A program made the position numbers and the translations under genes. The notes under the pieces are model-generated. The model had not been told where the DNA came from. It saw nothing but the letters and a program-made list of their open reading frames with translations, and did no database searches. Shown in pieces: positions 1 to 8,500 of a stretch of 14,151 nt of DNA. Source of the stretch: Bacillota bacterium (GTDB lineage Bacteria > Bacillota > Bacilli > Paenibacillales > NBRC-103111); assembly GCA_023393235.1 (NCBI GenBank), contig JAEWMH010000233.1, positions 1 through 14,151 of the forward strand. Reading direction: 5' to 3'. Numbering within the stretch: position 1 is the stretch's first letter; every line of letters begins with the position of its first letter.

Positions 1-1
1 C

Positions 2-730
2 GGATATGTGATGAAGGATGGCAAACGGACCATTCCCTATGCCTCCGAAGCCGCCGTTCCTGTGTATGAATGGTTTGCCAAGCTGTACAAGGAAGGCATT
101 CTCGATCCCAACTTCGCCACCAACGATTCCGGAAAAATGCGGGATCTGTTCCTGACCGACCGGGTGGGCATGGTCACCTATTGGGATGCCTGGGTGGGCA
201 TGTTCAACAATACCCGGCTGCAGAAGGACCCGGCTACCACCTTCAAGGCCAAGGGGCTGCTGCCTGCTCAAGGACCGGACGGCAAGGTCATTATGCGCCG
301 GGGCGACCCCAATGTCTGGATCATTCCGGTGAACTCTCCTGACCCGGCCACAGCCATGAAGTTCATCGAGTTCTGGAGCACGGAAAAGGGCAATATCCTC
401 GGCACTCTGGGCATTGAAGGCACCGACTATACTGTGAAAGACGGCAAGTATGAACTGACCCAAACCGGCAAGGATCACAGCCAGGACCACGGCTCGCCCT
501 TTATCTACAACACCAAGTGGCAGAATCCCTTTGGGCTTTTGCCCGGTGTCAAGGAAGCCCAGGAGCTGGTGCTGAAGCACGCCACCTTAGAGACCACCGG
601 CTCCAGCTGGAAGGAAGTGGAGAAGATTCTGAACAACTATGCGCTTCAAGCCATGCAGGGCAAAATCCCGGCGGCGGAGGCAGTGAAGAAAATGAATGAC
701 GAGCTGAAGGCGGCCAAGCTCATCGACTAG
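2..730 (+). CDS. ABC transporter extracellular solute-binding protein, family 1 (5'-truncated)
   Basis: The reading frame is open through the left edge and ends at TAG 728-730, so only about the last 242 residues are present; the lipoprotein signal and N-lobe lie outside. The visible part resembles the C-terminal half of family-1 (CUT1-type) solute-binding lipoproteins: a segment WDAWVGMF, the stretch DPNVWIIPVNSPDPATAMKF, typical of the hinge and C-lobe of these proteins, and a helical, Lys/Glu-rich tail ending KAAKLID. Known family role: such proteins capture sugars, oligosaccharides or related solutes outside the membrane and deliver them to the paired permeases. The two permease genes directly downstream on the same strand support this. 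The ligand cannot be read from the sequence; the PHP-domain hydrolase in the operon hints at a phosphorylated or ester-linked solute, which is inference. The GTG/ATG pair at 8-13 is internal, not a real start. Confidence 0.9.
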   Translation, partial: GYVMKDGKRTIPYASEAAVPVYEWFAKLYKEGILDPNFATNDSGKMRDLFLTDRVGMVTYWDAWVGMFNNTRLQKDPATTFKAKGLLPAQGPDGKVIMRRGDPNVWIIPVNSPDPATAMKFIEFWSTEKGNILGTLGIEGTDYTVKDGKYELTQTGKDHSQDHGSPFIYNTKWQNPFGLLPGVKEAQELVLKHATLETTGSSWKEVEKILNNYALQAMQGKIPAAEAVKKMNDELKAAKLID

Positions 731-767
731 ATATGAATTTCATGGTGGAAAGGGCGGTGAACGCAAC

Positions 768-1751
768 ATGGCAGCCGATAACCAACTGGTCATCCCTCAT
801 ACCGGAAGCCCGGAGGCCCAAGACCCTGCTATCCGCCGGGGAAGCGGGCGGCGCTCTGCCCAAAGTCTTCCAATGCTGCGCAGACTGTGGTCGCGCTACG
901 GTATTTTTTATCTAATGATGATTCCGGTGATTGCCTACTTCCTGACGTTTTCCTACTATCCGCTGATGCGGGGGTTCCTTGTCAGCTTCCAGAAATTCCG
1001 GGTCATCGGCGACCGCCCCTTCGTGGGACTGGACAATTACCGGACGGTGCTGTCGGACCCGGATTTCGGGAGGATGCTGGTGAATACCCTCATGATCGGC
1101 GGAGGCATTCTTGTACTGGGTTTTGCCGCGCCGCTGGTAGTGGCCCTGTCCTTGAATGAGGTGGGCAGGGTCTGGTTCAAGAAGCTGACACAGATGATTG
1201 TGTATCTGCCCCATCTGTTCTCTTGGATTGTGGTGGCGGGTATTTGGATTTTTATGCTGACGCCCGACGGCGGATTGGTGAATGAGCTAAGGGAGTGGTT
1301 CGGCCTGCCGCCCATCCACTTTTTAGCGGAAAAGGAATACAGCCGGGCGGCTATGGTGCTGGCGGCGGTCTGGAAGGATGCCGGGTATACCTGCATTATT
1401 TACCTGGCTGCGATTGTGGGACTGAATCCCGCCTTGTACGAGGCAGCCCGGATTGACGGAGCCAACCGCTGGCAGCTGGTCCGCCACATCACCCTGCCGC
1501 AGCTGGTGCCGGCCATGCAGGTGGTGCTGATGCTGTCCGTCATGGGTGTGCTGCGAATATTCGACCAGATCTTTGCCATGCGCAATCCGGCTATCGAACG
1601 GTATGTGGATGTTCTCATGATCTATACCTACGAAAAAGGATTGGTGAAATTCGATATGGGCGTCGCCAACGCCGCAGGATGTCTGGTTATTGCAGCTACG
1701 GTGCTGCTGACTCTGGCCGTGCGCCGGTTGGCGGGAAATGGGGAGAGGTGA
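768..1751 (+). CDS. CUT1-type ABC transporter permease (MalF/UgpA/LplB-like)
   Basis: A 327-aa integral membrane permease. A polar N-terminal tail of about 43 residues is followed by about six hydrophobic segments, roughly residues 45-68, 104-128, 142-165, 195-218, 248-270 and 300-320. The cytoplasmic coupling (EAA) loop is clear at residues 225-244, with YEAARIDGA followed by LPQLVPA; this loop docks onto the transport ATPase in the known family. The length and long N-terminal tail fit the MalF/UgpA subclass. ATG 768 is chosen because it has a purine-rich site (GGAAAGGGCGGTG) upstream and keeps the conserved N-terminal region; the gap from the binding-protein gene is 37 nt. The stop overlaps the ribosome site of the next permease, suggesting coupled translation. 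It likely forms a heterodimer with the next gene's product. Substrate unknown. Confidence 0.93.
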   Translation: MAADNQLVIPHTGSPEAQDPAIRRGSGRRSAQSLPMLRRLWSRYGIFYLMMIPVIAYFLTFSYYPLMRGFLVSFQKFRVIGDRPFVGLDNYRTVLSDPDFGRMLVNTLMIGGGILVLGFAAPLVVALSLNEVGRVWFKKLTQMIVYLPHLFSWIVVAGIWIFMLTPDGGLVNELREWFGLPPIHFLAEKEYSRAAMVLAAVWKDAGYTCIIYLAAIVGLNPALYEAARIDGANRWQLVRHITLPQLVPAMQVVLMLSVMGVLRIFDQIFAMRNPAIERYVDVLMIYTYEKGLVKFDMGVANAAGCLVIAATVLLTLAVRRLAGNGER

Positions 1752-1755
1752 GGAC

Positions 1756-2706
1756 ATGAAGGCGGTGCAAACAACGGCAGAGAACCGGGAGTTACGGGGC
1801 GGCGCGGGTTTTACCGGGCCGGTCGGCGGGAAACGGCCGGAACGTCTGCGGTCCGGAGGCAGCTTTGGGGGCGCTGTTTTCGACAGCCTCAACACCCTGT
1901 TCCTCCTGTTTCTGGTATCGACGATGGTGATTCCCTTGCTGAATACGCTGGCTCTCTCCTTCTCCGACGGTCTTGCCTCCATGGAGCCCCGGATTATTCT
2001 CTGGCCGGAGGCCTTCAGCACGGAGGGTTATTCCACCGTGTGGAACAAAATCCAGCTGGGCCGTCCCTTCTGGAACAATACCCTCGTCACTCTGTGGGGA
2101 ACTGTGGGCCATGTCTGTCTGTGCGCCCTGGCCGGGTACGTCCTGATCCAACGCGGGCTGCCGGGACGAAAGTTCTTGACGGGATTTATTATGCTGACGA
2201 TGATGGTCCCCTTCGAAACCATCATGATCCCCGTGTACATTGTGAACAAGGAGCTGGGGCTGCTTAATTCTCTGTCGGCGCTGGTCATTAACGGCATTGT
2301 GTCAGGCTTCAGCATTCTTCTGATGCGCAGCTTCTTCGGGGCGGTGCCGTGGGAGCTGGGGGAATCCGCCAGGCTTGACGGGGCCGGAGAGCTGCGGATA
2401 TTCTTAACCTTATATGTCCCCTTGTCCGCGGCGGGACTGGCCACCGTCACCCTGTTCGAATTTGTGGGCAAATGGAACCATTTCACACCGGCCGTGCTGT
2501 TTCTGAGCGATCCGGCCAAATATACGCTGCAGGTGGCCTTGAAGGCGCTGATCATTGACACCTCCTCCACCTCCAGCAATTTTCTGATCACCAAAAATGT
2601 GCGAATGGCAGGGATTGTGATTGCCTTATTGCCGTTAGTTATCATTTATCCATTTGTCCAGCGGTTCTTTGTGCAGGGAATCATCGCGGGGGCAACCAAG
2701 GAATAG
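1756..2706 (+). CDS. CUT1-type ABC transporter permease (MalG/UgpE/LplC-like)
   Basis: The second permease, 316 aa from ATG 1756. I prefer this start to the in-frame ATG at 1738, because GGGAGAGGTGAGG (1741-1753) lies directly upstream of 1756 while 1738 has only a poorly spaced GGCGGG. The N-terminus is a Gly/Arg-rich cytoplasmic tail of about 40 residues, then about six membrane segments. The EAA loop, ESARLDGAGELRIFLTLYVP, starts at about residue 203 of this start; it carries the usual A-x-x-DGA core. The C-terminus, ending QRFFVQGIIAGATKE, is highly typical of MalG-class permeases. It pairs with the upstream permease. No ATPase gene follows; in Bacillus relatives such importers often share an unlinked MsmX-type ATPase (established knowledge), and its use here is inference. 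Confidence 0.93.
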   Translation: MKAVQTTAENRELRGGAGFTGPVGGKRPERLRSGGSFGGAVFDSLNTLFLLFLVSTMVIPLLNTLALSFSDGLASMEPRIILWPEAFSTEGYSTVWNKIQLGRPFWNNTLVTLWGTVGHVCLCALAGYVLIQRGLPGRKFLTGFIMLTMMVPFETIMIPVYIVNKELGLLNSLSALVINGIVSGFSILLMRSFFGAVPWELGESARLDGAGELRIFLTLYVPLSAAGLATVTLFEFVGKWNHFTPAVLFLSDPAKYTLQVALKALIIDTSSTSSNFLITKNVRMAGIVIALLPLVIIYPFVQRFFVQGIIAGATKE

Positions 2707-2717
2707 GAGGCGGGCCC

Positions 2718-4187
2718 ATGCGGCTAGAGCTTATCCGGGACATCATGTCCCATGAGGAAAAAACATATATTGAGGTGCCTTTTACGGTACCGGAGCATGT
2801 GGAGCGCCTTTCGGTATCCATGAAGGTGGAGGATTTGGCGGGTGATGCTCCTCCGGAAATCCGCAGCGCACCAGACACCGCCGCCTCTCCGGCAGCCGCA
2901 GCTAAACCTGCCGTCAACGGATTCGGCATCCGCCTGCCCTCCCCCAAAACCACCATCGTGGATTTGGGTATCCGGGATTCCGCCGGGATGCGAGGGTGGA
3001 GCGGCGGCGCCCGCAGCTTTTTCGAAATCGGGCCGGAGGAGGCGACTCCCGGATATATGCCGGGGGAAGTGATTGCCGGCGAATGGAAGGTGCTGCTGGG
3101 TGCTTACCGGATTCCCGCCGCCGGCTGCCGCGTCATTCTTGAGGTACAGCTTATTGAGGCGCCAGGACGCTGGCTCAAGGGCGAGCTGCATGCCCATACC
3201 AACCACAGCGACGGGCACTATTCCCTGCCTGAAGCTATTAAGCTGGCCGAGCAGGCAGGACTGGATTTTCTCGCCTTAACGGACCACAATACTGTCAGTC
3301 AGAATCTGGCCCGCCACCGGCTGGAAACGGATCTGACCCTGATCCCGGCTATGGAACTGACCACCCTCTCCGGGCATTGCAACCTCTATGGACTGGAAGC
3401 TCCTATCGGCGATTTCCGTTCTCTTCACCCGGAGGATACGATCCAATTGTTGACCTCCGCTAAAGAACGCGGCGCTTATATTTCGCTGAATCATCCCCAT
3501 TGCAGCAATTGCGGATGGGCATGGGGCTTTGATGTGCCCCATGACTGGGTGGAGGTCTGGAACGGTCCGTGGCGGGAGGATAACCAAAGGACCCTGGTGT
3601 GGTGGCAGGAGCAGCTGGAAGCCGGACGCAGGCTTACCGCTGTCGGCGGAAGCGATTTTCACCGGCCCCACCCGTATATCCGCCATGGATCCCCGTGCAA
3701 CTGGATTTTCGCCCACGGACGTTCGGTTGACGCCATACTCCGCGCAGTAAACCGCGGACGGGTTACCCTATCCCATTCTCCGGAGGGGCCGCGGCTTACC
3801 ATCTCCATCGGGCAATGGGGAATGGGTGACGTGATCCCTGCCGCTCTTGCAGAGGGGCTGTGGCTGGATGTGCAGGCTTCGGGCGGCCTCCTGCGCGGCG
3901 ATGTGCTGCGGGTTTACTCCGCCAACGGCTTGGAGGAGGAACGGCTGCTGGACCGGGGCAGCGGGTCTAGGGACGGCTATGGAGATGGAGCTGCCGATTG
4001 GATCAGAACCGGACCCGGCCAAGGATCCGGTGAAGTGGCCGGCGGAGGCGGGAACAGTGGCACCCTGCTGGAGCTGGTTCCCCATAACCGCCTGTTTTAC
4101 CGGGCGGAGCTGTGGCGGTATGCGGAGGAAGCCGGCGGGCTGTCGCTGGTTGCCATGACCAACCCGATTTACATATCAGCCCAATAG
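2718..4187 (+). CDS. PHP-domain metallohydrolase, CehA/McbA-like
   Basis: A 489-aa protein. The start is well set: AGGAGG (2705-2710) overlaps the stop of the permease gene and sits 7 nt before ATG, so it is the fourth gene of the importer operon. Residues 1-150 form a beta-rich N-terminal region with an Ala/Pro-rich stretch near 50-70. A PHP phosphoesterase-type fold follows, with metal-binding motifs visible: HAHTNHSDGH (H158, H160, D165), TDHN (D189, H190), LNHPH (H259, H261) and GGSDFH (D313, H315). Known PHP proteins use two or three metal ions to hydrolyse phosphoesters; the CehA/McbA branch includes carbaryl ester hydrolases. After about residue 375 comes a beta-rich C-terminal part with a Gly-rich insertion near 415-445. 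There is no signal peptide, so it is probably cytosolic and acts on the imported solute. The exact reaction cannot be named. Confidence 0.85.
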   Translation: MRLELIRDIMSHEEKTYIEVPFTVPEHVERLSVSMKVEDLAGDAPPEIRSAPDTAASPAAAAKPAVNGFGIRLPSPKTTIVDLGIRDSAGMRGWSGGARSFFEIGPEEATPGYMPGEVIAGEWKVLLGAYRIPAAGCRVILEVQLIEAPGRWLKGELHAHTNHSDGHYSLPEAIKLAEQAGLDFLALTDHNTVSQNLARHRLETDLTLIPAMELTTLSGHCNLYGLEAPIGDFRSLHPEDTIQLLTSAKERGAYISLNHPHCSNCGWAWGFDVPHDWVEVWNGPWREDNQRTLVWWQEQLEAGRRLTAVGGSDFHRPHPYIRHGSPCNWIFAHGRSVDAILRAVNRGRVTLSHSPEGPRLTISIGQWGMGDVIPAALAEGLWLDVQASGGLLRGDVLRVYSANGLEEERLLDRGSGSRDGYGDGAADWIRTGPGQGSGEVAGGGGNSGTLLELVPHNRLFYRAELWRYAEEAGGLSLVAMTNPIYISAQ

Positions 4188-4340
4188 CCATTCATGCTGC
4201 GGTACCCGCTGCATCATGAGACCGATGAAATGTCGGAGAAGACCCTCGAATCAGCTTCGCCGATTTCGAGGCTTCCATAACACGTCCAGCCTGTAGCTCG
4301 GACCATGTTATTTCAGGGTAGCATAAGCTTCCGCATGCCA
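4188..4340. other. Gene-free gap able to fold into several hairpins
   Basis: No credible reading frame is present. Several inverted repeats occur in nested order: an outer helix ATGCT...ACCC (4194-4198, 4204-4207) with GGGTAGCAT (4316-4324), a small CCGA/TCGG hairpin (4222-4236), CCTCGAA/TTCGAGG (4244-4250 with 4265-4271) capped by an inner GC-TTC-GC turn, and ATAACA-GTCC/GGAC-TGTTAT (4277-4287 with 4300-4311). It lies in the 3' trailer of the importer operon, just ahead of the shared terminator. I do not recognise it as a known RNA family. Confidence 0.4.
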
Positions 4341-4380
4341 AAAAGGCCGGTCCTGGGTTCTTCACCAGTGCCGGCCTTTT
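4341..4380. terminator. Bidirectional intrinsic terminator between importer operon and HAD gene
   Basis: AAAAGGCCGG (4341-4350) pairs exactly with CCGGCCTTTT (4371-4380), and an inner CTGG/CCAG (4353-4356, 4365-4368) extends the stem. Each strand has a T-run on its 3' side, so it can end both the plus-strand operon and the minus-strand HAD transcript, whose stop is at 4406. Confidence 0.85.
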
Positions 4381-4405
4381 AAATGGCTTTTTTCGTCATT
4401 CCGCT

Positions 4406-5140
4406 TCAGCTGACCTCCGCTTCCTGTTCCACGGGCATAACCCGGTTCCATAATACTGCGGGCTCACAGACCACAGCCTTGGCGGCGGGGAGCCTGTCTA
4501 AGAGCTCCGGCAATTCCAGTTGGTCCAGAGAAGCCAGCCGCTCATGGCAGGGTCCGAACCTCATCATAGCGGTTGTGGCGTTGGGGACAACGACCGTATA
4601 CACACCGGCTTGCATGGCTGCCTCCGCTCCTGCCGGGGAGTCCTCGATGGCCGCCGCTTGCCGGGGTCGTACCCCCAGCATCCGCAAGGCCTGCTGGTAC
4701 AGCTCCGGATCAGGGGCTATCCGGGTGGCGTCATCCACGGTCCGGATGCAGTCGAAATAAGAGGCAATCCCCCACTTTTGGAGGTGGGGATCAATCTCCC
4801 GCCGCGGTGCGGCGGACACCAGGCCAATCTTAAGGCCCATGGCTTTGGCCCGCACCAGCGCATCCAGAACCCCTGGACGCAGTTCCTCCTGCTCCGTCAG
4901 CTCTGCACACCGGCTGCGGATCGCCTCCCGGAAGGCATTCAACTGCACCGGGAGTTCCATCCGGCTAAGCAAATCCTCATAAGGGTTGAAGCGCTGGAAG
5001 CCTGTGCCGATGCACTGCGCATACAAAGACCAATCCAGCTCGGCTCCCTGTTCGCGGTATGCTTGCAGGAAGCTTTCGTAACGGGGAGTTTCTGTATCCA
5101 GAACAGTCCCTCCGAAATTAAATATGACCGCTTTGATCAT
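4406..5140 (-). CDS. HAD-superfamily hydrolase, beta-phosphoglucomutase-like, with Asn in place of the nucleophile Asp
   Basis: A 244-aa protein of the HAD superfamily with an alpha-helical cap after motif I (about residues 16-88), as in the beta-phosphoglucomutase/phosphatase group. Motif I reads VIFNFGGTVLDTE: the nucleophile position is Asn8 and the acid/base position Gly10. Gly at the second place occurs in some HAD proteins, but loss of the first Asp is unusual. Motif II is GLVSAAP (Ser109); motif III has Arg140 in TRIAPDPELY where Lys-Pro-Ala-Pro-Asp is usual; motif IV is intact, AIEDSPAGAEAA (E166, D167). The start has a strong GGGAGGAGAG site just upstream. The gene is alone between a riboswitch-controlled promoter on its 5' side and a terminator 26 nt past its stop. 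It could be an inactive, sensory or altered enzyme, or the base could be a sequencing error. Substrate unknown. Confidence 0.88.
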   Translation of the reverse strand: MIKAVIFNFGGTVLDTETPRYESFLQAYREQGAELDWSLYAQCIGTGFQRFNPYEDLLSRMELPVQLNAFREAIRSRCAELTEQEELRPGVLDALVRAKAMGLKIGLVSAAPRREIDPHLQKWGIASYFDCIRTVDDATRIAPDPELYQQALRMLGVRPRQAAAIEDSPAGAEAAMQAGVYTVVVPNATTAMMRFGPCHERLASLDQLELPELLDRLPAAKAVVCEPAVLWNRVMPVEQEAEVS

Positions 5141-5265
5141 CGTCTCTCCTCCCTTCCTGCTTCAATTGATTCACACCATCGCATTAGGCCTGCCTCCGGC
5201 ATGATGGGGGAGCGGGATTGATCCGTCAGGAACAAACAGGGTAAGCCAGCTGGAATTCGGGCATT

Positions 5266-5300
5266 AAAAACAGCAAAAAGAGCCCTTCAAACAAGGGCCC
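5266..5300 (-). terminator. Riboswitch expression-platform intrinsic terminator
   Basis: On the minus strand GCCCTT, a 6-nt loop and AAGGGC (5298-5293 and 5287-5282) are followed by TCTTTTTG and further T's (to 5266). It lies after the c-di-AMP aptamer and before the HAD start at 5140. This fits a transcription-attenuation switch in which ligand binding favours termination (known behaviour of the class). Confidence 0.8.
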
Positions 5301-5334
5301 GACTCTACTTGTATAAGCAAAGTAATGACCCATC

Positions 5335-5458
5335 TCCATGCTGACGAGGTTAGCTGACGGACTCGGGCAGATGGCATCCCTACACGCAATAACTGCATGA
5401 TTCGCCCCAAAAGAATGGTTCCCCCGCTTTCCGGTATGTTCTCCCGGAAATTAAGCGT
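5335..5458 (-). ncRNA. Cyclic di-AMP riboswitch (ydaO/yuaA class)
   Basis: Read on the minus strand, the segment has the class's conserved blocks in order: CGCTTAAT near the 5' end, GGGGGAACC (5425-5417), TTTTGGGGCGAATCATGC (5412-5395), then GCCCGAGTCCGTCAG and CTAACCTCGTCAGC (5368-5340). These match the ydaO consensus I know (GGGGACCC, GGGGUGAAUC, GCCCGAAUCCGUCAGCUAAC), with small changes such as GAG for GAA. The predicted RNA start near 5458 falls right at the aptamer's 5' boundary. Known function: binds c-di-AMP and switches expression off through the downstream terminator. The only gene it can control here is the HAD gene, 195 nt away. Confidence 0.93.
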
Positions 5459-5464
5459 AGTTTT

Positions 5465-5493
5465 ATGCTACTTCAAAAAAACTGAAAAGTCAA
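5465..5493 (-). promoter_or_regulatory. Sigma-A promoter for the riboswitch-HAD transcript
   Basis: On the minus strand a -35 box TTGACT (5493-5488), a spacer of exactly 17 nt and a -10 box TAGCAT (5470-5465). Initiation about 7 nt downstream would start the RNA at the aptamer edge. The region is AT-rich compared with its surroundings. Confidence 0.75.
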
Positions 5494-5546
5494 ATATTTT
5501 ATTGTGCTAATTGTTGCGGAAATCCCCGGTTCGGCCAATGGCATGA

Positions 5547-5578
5547 GAAACCGCGCCAACACTAGCTGGCGCGGTTTC
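5547..5578 (-). terminator. Terminator-like hairpin after the xylanase gene
   Basis: A perfect 12-bp stem, GAAACCGCGCCA with TGGCGCGGTTTC (5547-5558 and 5567-5578), with an 8-nt loop, 19 nt past the xylanase stop. It lacks a long T-run on the minus strand, so termination may be partial or the hairpin may mainly protect the mRNA end. Confidence 0.65.
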
Positions 5579-5597
5579 CATAATCCTTATGAAAAGT

Positions 5598-8500
5598 TTA
5601 TTTGTTGTACAGCCTGTAGAGGATAACCGCGGCTTCTGCTCTGGTTGTGCTTCCGGTGGGATTCACTTTGTTGCCGCCGCCTTCGATCAACCCTTCCTTC
5701 ATCAGGGCGGCCACGCTGTTCACCGCGTAGGAGGCCACTTCGGACTTGTCGGCGAATTTGTTCAGATCGGCAGCCGCCCCCTGCTGATTCAGCTTCTTCT
5801 CCAGCTTCAAGGCTCTTTCTGTCAATACCATCATGTCCTGCCGGGTGATCTTGATATCGCTGCCGAATTTGTCGTTGTCTATGCCGTTGGTAATACCGAG
5901 CGCCTTGGCAATGGCAACCTCTTGATAATAATAAGCATTTTCCTGAACATCACTGAAATTGCCGTTTGTCTTCGCAGTTAATCCAAGTGCCCGAACAAGG
6001 GAATAGAGGAAATCCTCCCTTGTGATATCGGCTGCCGGATGGAATACATTTCCCTCTGTCTTAAGAATATCCTTTGACGCAAGCACTTCCACCGCATTCC
6101 TGGCCCATGCTGCCGTTTCGAGATCAGTGAATGTCTTGGACACATAAGCTACCGCGAAGCCGTTGAAATGAGTGGTTTTGAAGGTTACCATACCGGTTTT
6201 GGAGTCGTAGCGTCCGCTCGGTATTGTAGTCACATTTCCGTTTCCGTCCATGCTCCAAACCAAAATCATTTCCGGATTCTTCAATTCATCCGCAGTTGGC
6301 TTGTAAGGCACGGATACAGTTACAGGTGCGGTTGGGTTGCTCCAGGCCGTCTCTTTTCCGTCCACCGCAAGGGTAAGCTGTATGACCGGTCTATCGCCAA
6401 GGGCAGCCTTCACTTCCGGCGCGAGCTTGGACTTGTCGCCTTTGCCAATTTTCAGTGCCACTTCCTTGCCGCTGCTTGCCGTTGTGCCGGCCAACAGGTT
6501 ACCGGGGATGACAACCTTGCCCAACTCCGTGGACAGCGTGAGCTTGTGTTCCTTGGTTCCACTTATCAGCGCCGCAGCAGGCAACCCTACGGCGTAGGCA
6601 TTCACTCCTTGGGCTGCAGGGATCTCCAATGTCACATTCTTCGCCAGGAACTCCTTTACTTTTTCCAAATCAGGTGCCGCAACAGATACGATTCCATTCT
6701 CCACAGTCGTCTTCACAGTTACCTTCTGCCCTGGAGCAACCGAAGCGGCAGGTGTAGGTGTTGGTGAAGACGATGTTTCACTGTCGGAAGAGGAAGGAGA
6801 ATCTGTTTTGCCGTTTGTTACTTTTATGGTGTATATCTTTACCGTACCGTCCTCAGCGGTTACCTCTACCTTTACATCCGTTGCTGCACCCGGTGTCAGC
6901 GATATGGTGCCGGAGGCTGTGCCGCTGGGGACAACCGTGCCGTCCACTTCAATGGTTGCCTTGTTATCTGCGGCTGTGGCAGTCACCTTCACGCCCGTCG
7001 AATCCTGCAGGGAAACACTATACTGGATGGTTGCTGCGGCAAATGCCGGATCAAGTGTCCCAGCGCTCAGCGTCAACCCGCTGAGATTCGCGTTGGAGGA
7101 TTTTACCGGTGCGGGCGTTTTGGTGTTGGTCACCTTGATCGTATAAACCTTCTCCGTACTCCCGTTCTGCGCAGTGACATTGACCGTGATCAAGGTCTCC
7201 CCCTCCGGTGTGTCGATGACGCCGGAGGCCGTTCCGCTTTCCACTGCCGTACCGTTTACCTTTATGGTTGCCTTGCTGTTTTTTGCCACCGGTGTTACTT
7301 GAATGCTGGCAGCATCCTTCAATGCTACCTCATACTCGGTGGTCGCTGCTTCGAATGCCGGATCAAGTGTGCCCGCACTCAGCGTCAACCCGCTGAGGTC
7401 CGCATTCATATTACCGGGTGTATAGATTCCAAGATCACCAAGGTCAATCGCGTAGCTGCTTTGGAGCTTCCCGTATTCACCCTCGAAGAAGGAATCCAAG
7501 TAGGAATGACCCTGAATGAACCGGTCCGGGTCCATGGCGCCATAATAGCCTGCATTGGCATTGTTTTGACTGTCAAACAGCACATAGCTTCCCTGCCAGC
7601 CTGAACCGGCAACGCCCCAGCTGATGATATGGTCGATATACGGAGCGAACTTGGTGAACAGTTTGTACAATAACGCGTACTCATAACCCAAGGCGTCAGA
7701 CTGTTTCACATTAAGCTCTGCGGGAGCAGTTGCGCCGCCGCCGGGAGCATCGGTAGGTATCTTCAGGTCAAGCTCGGAGTAGGAAATGCCGGACAGAAGG
7801 CCCCGGTCAACGAGAGAAGCATAAAGAGCCATGGCATATTGATTATCGCTGGCAAGAGTTTTTCCAACCGCATCATGTCCTTGGATACCGATGTCTTCGA
7901 TAAGGGGCCTGCCGTCATACAGCGGATCGGAGAGCCATGCGGTATTCAGTTCCAGAACCATGTTATAGACCGTCCTCGCTTTGCTGCGGGTGGCAAGTCC
8001 ATAATCGTTGTAGGTCAGCTTCGGAGGAGTGTCAACGATATAAGCGTCAATGCTGCCGTCCGTGTCATGCCCATCGAGCTTCATATATTCGGGAAGCTTC
8101 GCGTAGTTGGCCTTGTAAGCCGCCGCCATCTGTGCGTTGGGGGCTGCAATGTGGGCATTTTTGAAGAGCAGGTAAATGTAATGCTCCGTAATATCGCCGC
8201 TAATCTGATCATCTGACATGGCAGCAAGCCAGTTGGTGTGTTTAAGGCTGTTCCTCCAGTTGTTTGGGTCCGCGGGAATGAGCTCGCTGTGGCGGCTTTC
8301 ATGGACCTCTTCGTTGAGCACGTCCCAGGAATTGAAGGGAATGATTCCGCGGGATAGACTGGAGCCATACTTTCCATCTGTGGTCAGGAAATGCCGCATC
8401 ACATACATCGTATGGTTAAACTGCACTCTTCTGGCCATGTCCTTGTCTACCTTAACCGTGGTTGTTACGCCGTTGCCAAGTCCGTAGAAATCGGCTGTGC

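Noticed and set aside
1738..1758. ATG 1738 as start of the second permease
   Set aside because: Poorly spaced ribosome site; ATG 1756 has GGGAGAGG at good spacing, and the six extra residues add no conserved feature.
1323..2021. 232-codon minus-strand ORF across the two permease genes
   Set aside because: Translation is low-complexity and His/Ser/Arg-rich; both permeases on the plus strand have clear EAA loops and membrane segments.
5140..5205. 21-codon minus-strand ORF (MPEAGLMRW...) whose stop overlaps the HAD ATG
   Set aside because: The ATGA overlap looked like a leader peptide, but the sequence before its ATG is pyrimidine-rich with no ribosome site.
4520..5221. 233-codon plus-strand ORF opposite the HAD gene
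   Set aside because: Antisense of a gene with HAD motifs and a strong ribosome site; no recognisable domain.
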